The position numbers and the translations under genes are program-made. From JAGNXB01 sp942490895 (GTDB lineage: Bacteria; Bacteroidota; Bacteroidia; Chitinophagales; Saprospiraceae), in contig CALNZC010000013.1 of NCBI GenBank assembly GCA_942490895.1, positions 62,001 to 126,000 of the forward strand: a stretch of 64,000 nt of DNA, written 5' to 3'. Of the stretch, positions 45,070-54,100 are shown one piece after another. Below the pieces are notes generated by a model that ran no database searches, was not told the origin of the DNA, and was given only the letters and a program-made list of their open reading frames with translations. Numbering within the stretch: the stretch's first letter is position 1; each line of letters starts with the position of its first letter.

Positions 45070-45085
45070 GGTGATCCAGATCACC
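45070..45085. promoter_or_regulatory. 16-bp palindrome (GGTGATC-CA-GATCACC) upstream of the DUF2892 gene
   Basis: A perfect 7-2-7 inverted repeat 47 bp upstream of the ATG at 45022 and 15 bp after the stop of the preceding minus-strand gene. It may be an operator; it shares the TGATC-NN-GATCA core with 33682-33695. Confidence 0.4.
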
Positions 45086-45100
45086 TCACCAGAGAATCAT

Positions 45101-45817
45101 CTACTCACAGGTCGCCCGAAAGCTAGTGACCTTCGATCCTAATGCAACGGGAATGCTATCCGGAAGCGAAGAGCTCCGCACAAACTCCAGATAGTCCCGG
45201 TATGTGCCGACATAAGCATATTCCAGGATCACCTTGGTCTCACCGATCCGACCTTTTACGCTCTCTCCCTGGTATGCAAAAATAGGCTGACCTGTACTGT
45301 CACGCCAGACCGGATTAAAGCCGCTGGTATCCTGTGACTCTGTCAAATTCTGCAGATGCACTCGATAACCCTTGCCATCGGTATAATAGAATTCGGAGGG
45401 GATAATCACCAGGCCAGGATTATAACTCGTTTGGGAAAAAAGGACTCCATCCCGATCCAGGCTGTAAACACGATATTCATCTTCAACCTTTACTTCCTGT
45501 CCACAATCCTCTTCCAGGAAGACGTATAATGGACCCTCATAACCTTCCGGAATGAGCCAGATGGCCTGCTCCTTGACCCGATTATCACTGGTGATGGAAT
45601 AGATGGAAACAAAGATCACCGCCGGCAGCAGAAAGGCCAGCATCTTGTGGAAGACAGACAATCCACTCAACCAGACCATTACCTGCCCGATGAGATAAAT
45701 CACAGCGGCAACATACATCAGATTACCCTCTACCAGGAAGATGCTATTACATCCACCAATGGCCAGGAATAAACCCAATGCGTAAACGACATTTATGGAG
45801 GAGAGGTCCAGTTTCAT
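45101..45817 (-). CDS. Membrane protein with C-terminal soluble domain (possibly DUF6843-like)
   Basis: The 238-residue protein has about three N-terminal membrane helices (~8-28, ~32-52, ~58-77) and then a ~155-residue soluble beta-rich domain starting 'IWLIPEGYEGPLYVFLEEDCG'. The 'P-E-G-Y-x-G' opening resembles DUF6843, but I cannot confirm this from the sequence alone. No catalytic motif is evident. It lies 15 bp downstream of the alpha/beta hydrolase gene on the same strand, so co-transcription is likely. Confidence 0.7.
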   Translation of the reverse strand: MKLDLSSINVVYALGLFLAIGGCNSIFLVEGNLMYVAAVIYLIGQVMVWLSGLSVFHKMLAFLLPAVIFVSIYSITSDNRVKEQAIWLIPEGYEGPLYVFLEEDCGQEVKVEDEYRVYSLDRDGVLFSQTSYNPGLVIIPSEFYYTDGKGYRVHLQNLTESQDTSGFNPVWRDSTGQPIFAYQGESVKGRIGETKVILEYAYVGTYRDYLEFVRSSSLPDSIPVALGSKVTSFRATCE

Positions 45818-45832
45818 CTTCGATTATTCAGG

Positions 45833-46789
45833 TTAGAATTGACGCAACCAATGGATCATGCCCGGGATAAGTGCAGAGTGTAATGGCCGTTCCGGATCGG
45901 TGTAACTGGCCAAATTATCTGCCTGATCACTTACTTCTTTTAAAGCGTGATTCATGTCCTCAATATTTAGAAAGGTAGAACCCCGAGATGATCCCGACAA
46001 ACGTTCGGCATCTTCAGCAAAGACCTGTAGATCCAAACCTCCTTGTATCACCAAAACGGGTACACCCACTTTAGCCATTTCTTCCGTGGGGTTGATCATT
46101 ATCCAGGATCGAATATACGGCTGGACGCTGGGTCGAAAAAGAGCCATTAAATAAGGCGGAGACTTTGCTTCCTGACCTTCACGGATCTGCCGGAAGAGGC
46201 TGTCTGCCGCCACTTGCACAAATGCAGGTTGCCGCTCCAATTGGATCATGATCAGACTGTCGGCCGTTCGTCCTGCACCGGCCAGGGTGATCAGTCCAGC
46301 CACAGAAGGATATCGGTTTGCCGCCATGGTGGCCACCAAAGCCCCTTCGCTATGACCCGCAAGCAGGATTTTTGAAAAGCGTTCATCTTTCGAGAAGTGC
46401 GAAACCCACTTTCCCAGGTCCACGACCAGTGAATCGAATCGCAGGTCTTCTTCCCGGATCGAATCAAATGTGCTTTGGCCGACACTGCGTTTATCATACC
46501 GGAAGGTCGACACCCGATGATTTGCAAGACTATCGGCCAGCATTTGCAAGGTGGCCGCACCCCCTTGGGGTTGATTGCCATTCCGATCAGTGGGGCCGGA
46601 CCCCGCGATGAGAATGACCAAACTCGAATCGGAAGGATGGGCGACCCGCAGGCTCCCTTCCAATGTTCCGCCAGGAACGGTCAGCTGAATGGTTTGATCC
46701 TGAGTGCCGCCTGTTTGGCAAAAGAAGGTCATGATTCCCAGGAAAGGGATCAGTCGGATCAGTCTTGAATAGGAAACGGAAAATGCCAT
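45833..46789 (-). CDS. Exported alpha/beta hydrolase
   Basis: The 318-residue protein has a signal-peptide-like N-terminus (hydrophobic ~10-24, with a Cys at 24 in 'IMTFFCQTGG' that might be lipidated). The hydrolase fold follows: 'ILIAGSGPTDRNGN' oxyanion region, nucleophile Ser in 'GHSEGA', acid Asp in 'QGGLDLQV', and catalytic His in 'MNHALK'. This is the dienelactone-hydrolase/esterase-like group found widely in Bacteroidota. The substrate is unknown. It is divergent from the first giant surface-protein gene across 33 bp. Confidence 0.9.
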   Translation of the reverse strand: MAFSVSYSRLIRLIPFLGIMTFFCQTGGTQDQTIQLTVPGGTLEGSLRVAHPSDSSLVILIAGSGPTDRNGNQPQGGAATLQMLADSLANHRVSTFRYDKRSVGQSTFDSIREEDLRFDSLVVDLGKWVSHFSKDERFSKILLAGHSEGALVATMAANRYPSVAGLITLAGAGRTADSLIMIQLERQPAFVQVAADSLFRQIREGQEAKSPPYLMALFRPSVQPYIRSWIMINPTEEMAKVGVPVLVIQGGLDLQVFAEDAERLSGSSRGSTFLNIEDMNHALKEVSDQADNLASYTDPERPLHSALIPGMIHWLRQF

Positions 46790-46822
46790 GATGTCACAAA
46801 ATCCTCTTAATTTCCGAATTCA

Positions 46823-49800
46823 ATGGTCAAATTTTCCGCTTTGTCTTCATTCTTCAAATTCCTTGCTCTGGCATTCCTGCCCGTTGGACTACTTGCACAA
46901 CCCTGTCAGGAGACTGTCGATCTCGGTAGCGATGTTACACTTTGCTATCCCGGCGGGGATGTACAATTGAATGCTGTCTACTCCGGCGACCCAAACCAGA
47001 TCATCGGTATCGAATGGGATCCGGAAAGTGGACTTTCTGACCCGACCATCCTGGACCCCATTGCTTCCGTCAGCTCCACTACAACCTATACGGTTAATGT
47101 GAAAACCTTCAGCGGAAATAACCTGGTTATCAACGGAGATTTTGAATCTGGGAATTCTGACTTTACTTCAGATTACGTGCACAATCCTGTCTCACTTGTC
47201 GCAGAAGGGGTGTATGCCATTACGGATAATCCAAATCTACTTCATCCCGGTTTTGCGCCCTGTGGAGACCATACGGGAGGAGGCAATATGATGGCTGTAA
47301 ATGGGGCCGGTACACCCGGGCAAAACGTCTGGTGCCAGACTATCCCCGTCCTACCGAATACCTCCTATGTCTTCAGTGCATGGGTTACCACTCTGGCCGC
47401 TGCCAGCCCGGCTATCCTTCAATTCTATGCGAATGGCAGCCCAATTGGGGCAACATTTAATGCCCCCAATAATACTTGCGACTGGATCCAATTTTACAAT
47501 ATCTGGGATTCAGGAGGCGCTTCTTCTGTGACCATATGTATCGTCAATCAGAACACAGTACTCGGTGGCAATGACTTTGCCCTCGATGATATCTTTCTCA
47601 GTGAGGTATGCGAAGTCACAGATACCATTACCATCACTGTCCTGGATGAGATCACAGAACAACAAGACTACGAGATCTGCTTCGGTGAGTCTGTAAACGT
47701 AGCCGGACAGACCTTCAATAATGAAGGCGACTTTGAAGTCGTCCTTCAATCCTTCCAGGGATGTGATTCGACCATCATGGTTCATGTAGATGTCGCCCAG
47801 GTCGAAGCCTTCATCGATGATCCACTGACTCTGGATTGTTATCAGACCGAAACAGACCTGGATGGCACTCTTTCCAACGGGACAAACGGGATCGATGCCT
47901 ATCTATGGTCCACCTCCGGTGGCACCATCCTGACTGATCCCACTCAACCTTTTGTCTCTATTGGCAGTGGCGGCACCTATCAATTGTTGGTCAGCACCCA
48001 ATTAGGCGCCATTACCTGCTACGACTCCATCTCTGTGGTCATCCCATTAGACACCATTGCTCCGCTGATCAGCATTCAGGATCCGCCCTTTCTCTCCTGT
48101 CAGGATTCTACCCTCCAACTGGCTGCCCAGGGCGGCCCCCTGCCCATCAGTCATTCTATTTCCTGGTCCTCACCCAACGGCACCATCCTCTCCGGGCAGG
48201 ATTCCCTCATGCCCCTCATCCTCGGACCCGGGATGTACATCGTCGAACTCACCAACCTCGATAATGGATGCATCGGTCTGGACACCACCATCGTCCTGGC
48301 CGATACCAGCAAACCGGTGATCCTCCCGCTACCTGTACCCGACCTCACCTGCCTCGACACTTCCGCCCTACTCCAGGTCACCATCCCTTCTCCAGCCTCC
48401 GGGGTGACCCTCCAATGGTCCACCCCAAATGGACTCATCCTGGGAGGGACCGACTCACTGGCCATCACTGCCGGGGCTCCTGGCAATTATACCCTGCTCG
48501 CAGTGGATACTCTCTCCGGTTGTTCTTCCACCTGGTCGGGCATTGTCCAGGAAGATGTGACCATTCCTATCGTCCAGCTCCCCGCTCAGGATACCCTCGG
48601 CTGTCAGCAATTCGAACTCTCTGCAATCGCCACCTTACCTCCCGGACTGGACTCCCTGGCCATCTCCTGGTCCACATCGAACGGATCCTTCAACGGACCC
48701 ACCGACTCTCTTATCGCTCTCCTCGGCGGTGAAGGACTCTACACCGTTCTGGTCGAGAACCTCGCCAATGGATGTCTTGATTCCGCCTCCATTACCGTTA
48801 TCCGCAACGAGGTTTTACCCGCTGTCGTCGCTGGACCTGATCTGGTCATCGACTGTGTCCTCGATACCGTTTCTCCCTTTACCTCAGGGACCGATCTGGG
48901 GCCCAACATGAGCTACTCCTGGTCTTCCTCATCCGGGGGTATCCTCGGTGATTCCCTGTTGAACCCCTCTTTCTTTTCCGCTGGGGTCTATGTCCTCGAA
49001 GTCTTCAACACCCAAAATCTCTGCTCCGATCTGGATACGCTTGTCGTTACCGATATCCGGGCCCTGCCCGATGTGGCCATTCTGCCAGCAGCCGTGTTGA
49101 CCTGTGCCGATCTGACCGTTGCTTTGGATGCCACTCCTTCCGATCAGGGACATCATCTGTTTGACTGGTCCGGACCCGGCACCATCTCCTCCTCTACATC
49201 TTTGACCCCGGTCATCCAGTCCCCGGGCTGGTATGTCCTGGTCAGTCTGGATACGTTGAACCAATGTGAACGGGTCGACTCTATCCTGGTGGCTCAGGAT
49301 ATCGCACCACCAATTTCGATCATTGCTAATCCGGACAGTCTCGACTGTATTAACCCTTCTGTCGTCCTCGATGCGGCTGCTTCTCTACCCGCCCCGGTTA
49401 CCTTTTCCTGGTCCACTATTTTGGGCAATATCCTTTCCGGTGCTAATGGCCCCAACCCGGTGGTCAATGGTGGGGGCTTCTATACCGTTTTACTCACCGA
49501 TCCTAACAATGGCTGTACCGTTCTGGATTCGGTCTTTGTCTATCAGGATCCCAACTTACCCGTAGCTTCCATTCAGGATGCCGATACCCTCACCTGTCTG
49601 GTCGACCAGATCACTCTGGATGCCTCCTTTCAATCACCCAACCCCAATGTCACCTTCTCCTGGTTGACTTCCGATGGGACTATCCTCAGTGGCGGGACAT
49701 CCTTGACACCTCTTGTTGGAGGTGCGGGCACCTACACCTTTGTCCTCACCGATCCAGCCACCGGATGTACTGCTACTGATCAGGTGGTCGTCCTCGAAAA

Positions 49801-51091
49801 TACATTCGTCCCAATGGTCACTTTGCTTGATCCGGGGCCACTCACCTGTCTGGTCACCCAACTCGATCTCACTGCGGTCCCCAATAATTATCCCGGAGCT
49901 TTGTCCTATGCCTGGTCGACCACCAACGGGCAGATCGTCGGGGCCACCACCGGCAATCCCATCCAGGTCAATGCACCCGGAAGCTATCAGGTGGTCTGGA
50001 CCGTCCCTGAAAACGGATGTACAGGAAGTACCTCTATTTCTATCCTGCAAAATATTACCCCGCCTGTCGCAAATGCCGGGATTGATGTCCTTTTACCCTG
50101 TGATCCACCTACTGTCCTGTTGGATGGTTCCGCCTCTTCCGGGCAGGGACCGCTCGGTTTTGTCTGGTCGACTCCAAACGGACAGATCCTTTCCAGCGCC
50201 AACACCTCCGCACCGGAGATCGGAGCCGCTGGCCTCTACTCCCTGCTAGTCACCGATCCGGTCAATGGATGTACAGCCTCTGATTCCGTCCTGGTCAATC
50301 AAGAGTTGCCTTCAGGTCTCGACTTCGATCTCAGCCCTCCCGGCTGTAAGCGCGCTCAGGGGGAACTGGCCGTCCTCGGGTCTGCCGGCGGTTCACCGCC
50401 CTACTCCTTTTCCATTGACAGCATCAACGGGGTCTTTGCTCAGGGCGAAGCCCTCCTCCTCGATCCCGGATCCTGGACTGTCTCCGTCATCGATGCGCTG
50501 GGATGTGCGTTTGATACGATCATTGTCATGCCCGATCGACAGGACCTCAACCTGGTCGTCCCCCAGGAGGTCTGGGTGCAGTATAGCGACTCCGGACTCA
50601 TCGAGCTATCCATCAATTTTCCTTCCACCTCCGTGGATACCATCCTGTGGAATCCGAATATCTGGCTGACGGCCACCAGTGATCCATTGGTATGGTACAC
50701 TCATGCCCCTCTTGCGACCCAGTATCAGGTGACTGTCCAAACAGAGGATGGTTGTGAAGCCAAGGGCCTCATCCAGGTCCTCATCGACAATGATCCGGTC
50801 CTCTTTGTTCCCAATGCCTTTTCGCCCAACTCAGATGATGGCATCAACGATCGATTCTATCCCTTCTCCCGACCCGGGACGGTCAAACGCATCCTCAGCA
50901 TGGGGGTTTATGATCGATGGGGTTCACGCCTCTTCTTCAATGAAGACTTTCCGCCCGATGATGCCGCCTTCGGCTGGGATGGCTCCTTCCGCAGCAACCG
51001 CCTCAACCCCGCCGTCTTCGTCTGGGTCATCGAAGCTGAGCTCAACACCGGTGAGGTCATCCAACTCAAAGGGGATGTCACCCTGCATTAG
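46823..51091 (+). CDS. Giant T9SS type B (gliding-associated C-terminal) surface protein, copy 1
   Basis: The 1422-residue protein has a signal peptide (to about 'LLAQPC') and an Ig-like N-domain (~30-95). A carbohydrate-binding-like domain (~96-265) begins 'NLVINGDFESGN', followed by 'ITEQQDYEICFGESVNVAGQTF'. Ten ~83-residue Ig-like modules (~325-1155) each have a 'L-x-C' near the start, a 'WST-x2-G-x-I-L' core and an 'NGC-x3-DS' end. An SprB-like segment (~1160-1240) and a CHU_C type B sorting domain (~1327-1422, 'VLFVPNAFSPN...DGINDRF', 'YDRWG') complete it. It should be exported by the T9SS and fixed to the cell surface as an adhesin-like stalk. Bases 48044-51091 are nearly identical to 56695-59742 in copy 3. 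The ligand is unknown. Confidence 0.92.
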   Translation: MVKFSALSSFFKFLALAFLPVGLLAQPCQETVDLGSDVTLCYPGGDVQLNAVYSGDPNQIIGIEWDPESGLSDPTILDPIASVSSTTTYTVNVKTFSGNNLVINGDFESGNSDFTSDYVHNPVSLVAEGVYAITDNPNLLHPGFAPCGDHTGGGNMMAVNGAGTPGQNVWCQTIPVLPNTSYVFSAWVTTLAAASPAILQFYANGSPIGATFNAPNNTCDWIQFYNIWDSGGASSVTICIVNQNTVLGGNDFALDDIFLSEVCEVTDTITITVLDEITEQQDYEICFGESVNVAGQTFNNEGDFEVVLQSFQGCDSTIMVHVDVAQVEAFIDDPLTLDCYQTETDLDGTLSNGTNGIDAYLWSTSGGTILTDPTQPFVSIGSGGTYQLLVSTQLGAITCYDSISVVIPLDTIAPLISIQDPPFLSCQDSTLQLAAQGGPLPISHSISWSSPNGTILSGQDSLMPLILGPGMYIVELTNLDNGCIGLDTTIVLADTSKPVILPLPVPDLTCLDTSALLQVTIPSPASGVTLQWSTPNGLILGGTDSLAITAGAPGNYTLLAVDTLSGCSSTWSGIVQEDVTIPIVQLPAQDTLGCQQFELSAIATLPPGLDSLAISWSTSNGSFNGPTDSLIALLGGEGLYTVLVENLANGCLDSASITVIRNEVLPAVVAGPDLVIDCVLDTVSPFTSGTDLGPNMSYSWSSSSGGILGDSLLNPSFFSAGVYVLEVFNTQNLCSDLDTLVVTDIRALPDVAILPAAVLTCADLTVALDATPSDQGHHLFDWSGPGTISSSTSLTPVIQSPGWYVLVSLDTLNQCERVDSILVAQDIAPPISIIANPDSLDCINPSVVLDAAASLPAPVTFSWSTILGNILSGANGPNPVVNGGGFYTVLLTDPNNGCTVLDSVFVYQDPNLPVASIQDADTLTCLVDQITLDASFQSPNPNVTFSWLTSDGTILSGGTSLTPLVGGAGTYTFVLTDPATGCTATDQVVVLENTFVPMVTLLDPGPLTCLVTQLDLTAVPNNYPGALSYAWSTTNGQIVGATTGNPIQVNAPGSYQVVWTVPENGCTGSTSISILQNITPPVANAGIDVLLPCDPPTVLLDGSASSGQGPLGFVWSTPNGQILSSANTSAPEIGAAGLYSLLVTDPVNGCTASDSVLVNQELPSGLDFDLSPPGCKRAQGELAVLGSAGGSPPYSFSIDSINGVFAQGEALLLDPGSWTVSVIDALGCAFDTIIVMPDRQDLNLVVPQEVWVQYSDSGLIELSINFPSTSVDTILWNPNIWLTATSDPLVWYTHAPLATQYQVTVQTEDGCEAKGLIQVLIDNDPVLFVPNAFSPNSDDGINDRFYPFSRPGTVKRILSMGVYDRWGSRLFFNEDFPPDDAAFGWDGSFRSNRLNPAVFVWVIEAELNTGEVIQLKGDVTLH
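48044..51091 (+). repeat. Long direct repeat, copy A (3,048 bp, inside giant gene 1)
   Basis: Collinear with 56695-59742 at a constant offset of 8,651 bp and without any indel. It covers modules 2-10, the SprB-like part and the CHU_C domain to the stop codon. Differences are few and clustered (for example near 48136-48160, 48350-48430, 49098-49130 and 49910-49960). Upstream of 48044 the two genes diverge abruptly. Confidence 0.95.
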
Positions 51092-51169
51092 AAGGCTCGG
51101 TACTCCTCCCCTCTACTTTTCGTACTTTCGAAGGTTTGGTCGTTCAAACACAGGAAACGGTATGGCAGT

Positions 51170-54100
51170 ATGTTGAAGGCGTTATTACTTACAGGATTGA
51201 GTGTATTGATGGTCACCACCCTCATGACAGCACAAAATAGTTGCGGCATCACGGTCGAAGCTGGAGATCCGGCAACCATTTGTCCAGGAGAAAGCACTAC
51301 GTTGAATGGTACGGTCACCGGGGGGAATAGTCCCACTTATGAATGGACACCTCCAGACGGCCTGAGTGATCCAACCTCGCTGACACCAACCGCTTCTCCC
51401 ACTGTCACGACAACTTACACCCTGACGGCAACTGGCGTATCTGACAATCTCATTGTGAATGGTGGGTTTGAAACTGGAAACATTGACCCTGCCACCAGTA
51501 ATTACACAATGGTTTCTGACCCTTTGGCCATAGCTACGAATTATCCCAATTACTATGGCATCTTATCTGTCCCTCAGATCGCCCAATCGTTTGGGTGCAC
51601 CCCCGATATTGGTGATTATACGATGGTCATCCATGGAAGTACAGGTGTCAGCGTAGACTTCTGGTGCGAATCCATCCCGGTGACTCCGAATACCGATTAT
51701 AAATTCACGTATACCGTTTTCGGTATCCTTTACTTTTTTACCGAAGCCCCGGAGATCGTTTTAAAAGTAAATGGGGTAGAGGTCGGCTCCATAGTCGCCC
51801 CTAATTCCCTTTGCGGCGAAGAAACAGCCACTTTCACCTGGAATTCAGGTGGTGCGACCACTGCAGATGTTTGTTTTGCCAATGCGACTGTTGCAGGCGC
51901 GGGAAGCATGTGTTCCGTCGATGATATTATCATGCTGGAATGTTGTGTAGTTACGGATACAGTCACTGTGACCGTCCTACCGGAGATTGAAGAACAACAG
52001 GACTATCTGATCTGTGAAGGCGAATCTATTGATGTAGGTGGTCAAACCTTTGATCAGCCAGGTAATTATGAGGTCGTTTTGACCTCCTTTAAAGGGTGTG
52101 ATTCCACGATTCAAGTCATGCTTAATCATGTAACGGTAGAAGCATACGTTTCACCACCATCCAAGATCAACTGCATATTGGATCAGGTGCTGCTGGACGG
52201 TTCTGGTTCTGTCGGAGAATTCGGCATTGGCACCTATAACTGGTCAACTGTTAACGGCATTATCCTTTCCAATCCCTCAGCGCCATCAGTCGACGTCGGG
52301 GCTCCGGGAACCTACACCTTAACCGTGACTACCACCAATGGTATGGTCACTTGTTCCGATGATATCGATGTCCTGGTGGAGATTGATACGATCACACCGA
52401 TTTTCAACATTGACCCCATCGGCGCTCCTCCTTGTGACAACCCTGTTGTCACACTGAATGCAAACGGTCCCAACCTGCCCCCCAATGCAACATCATCATG
52501 GTCGACCTGGAACGGTCAGATCCTCAATGGGGGCAATACACTCATGCCGACCGTTTCGGGAAGCGGAGTCTATACTTTGATCGTCACCAACCCCGCGAAT
52601 GGTTGTTTTGCTCTGGACTCTATCCAGGTACAGGCCGACACAAACAAACCCGTCATTCAGCCACTCTTCGTCCAGGATATTACATGCAGAGATAGTCAGG
52701 CGTTGATCGCAGTGGCTGTTCCAGTACCGGATACCGGCTTTACTGCTCTCTGGACCACCAGTAATGGAAATATTCTGTCTGTTACGGATACCCTGACGCT
52801 CCTTGTCGATCAGGGAGGCAACTACCTCTTGACGGTTACAGACAATACCACCGGATGTTCCAGCGAGTTCAATGCGGTGGTTAATGCATTTACTGACCCG
52901 CCAACACCGACACTCCCCATACCAGACACCCTCAATTGCCTGATCTCCACACTTTCCATAGAAGCTGTGTTATTACCTGGGTTTGACTCTCTGGAGGTTC
53001 AATGGTCGACCCCTAATGGTCTGATCCTTTCTGGTCAGGATTCATTAGTGATGACCCTTGGTCAGGCCGGCACCTACCAGATCCATCTTGAAGATCTAGC
53101 CACCGGGTGTCTGGACTCAGCACTCCTCGTGATCGTCAGTGATGCACAATTGCCACCAGTAGAAGCCGGTCCAGATCAGATCATTGACTGCGTGCAGGAT
53201 ACGGTGATCCCCATGACCACAGGATCCGCTTCCGGACCAGAATTCCTCTATACCTGGACACAAAATGGAAACGGTTTTGCAGGCGACACCCTTCTACAAC
53301 CTGTTTTGACTGGTGCTGGAACTTACGTTCTGGAGATCCTGAATACAACCACAGGTTGTCGAAGCACAGATACCCTAGTCATATCAAATAATGCGACAGT
53401 TCCTGTAGTCCAAATCTCTGTTCCAGATACCCTGGATTGTCTTCAACTGCAATTGGTGCTGGATGCATCCGGCACAGATCAGGGACAACATCTGACTTCC
53501 TGGACCGGGCCTTCAGGCGGTATCCTGAACAATGGAAACAGCTTGATGCCTTCGATTGGCTCACCCGGATGGTATGTCCTGACCGTCCTGGATACCACCA
53601 ATCAATGTCTTACGGTTGATTCTGTCCTGATCGAACAGAATATTTCTGCACCCAACATATCCATCCTTCCTCCGGATAGTTTGGACTGCGTCACTACGAG
53701 TATTTCTTTGGACGGTTCGGGCTCTGGCCCTTCTGGATCAGTGGTCTACTCCTGGTCTACTAAATCAGGAAATATCGTATCCGGGAAAACGACTTCCAAC
53801 CCCGTGGTGAATGGCGGAGGGATCTATACGCTCTTGTTGACAAACCCGTCTAATGGTTGTACTGCTCAGGATTCTGTCCTGGTCTATCAGGATCCCGACC
53901 TCCCGGTCGCCTCTATCCAGGATGCAGATACCCTCACTTGTGTGGTCTCCGAAATCGGATTATTGGTCAATATTCAGGCTTCGAATCCGAATGTCACCTA
54001 TGTCTGGTCGACGATGAATGGATCAATCCTGAGTGGAGCGACAACACTGACACCTACTGTCAATGGAGCGGGCACCTATATTTTCACCCTCACTGATCCT

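Noticed and set aside
48151..50700. Antisense and out-of-frame open frames within the giant genes (e.g. 48268-48732, 49713-50249, 58364-58900)
   Set aside because: They are shadows that exist because the coding strand is C/T-rich and repeated; their products are Ser/Pro/Arg-rich without domains and recur in both repeat copies only by identity.
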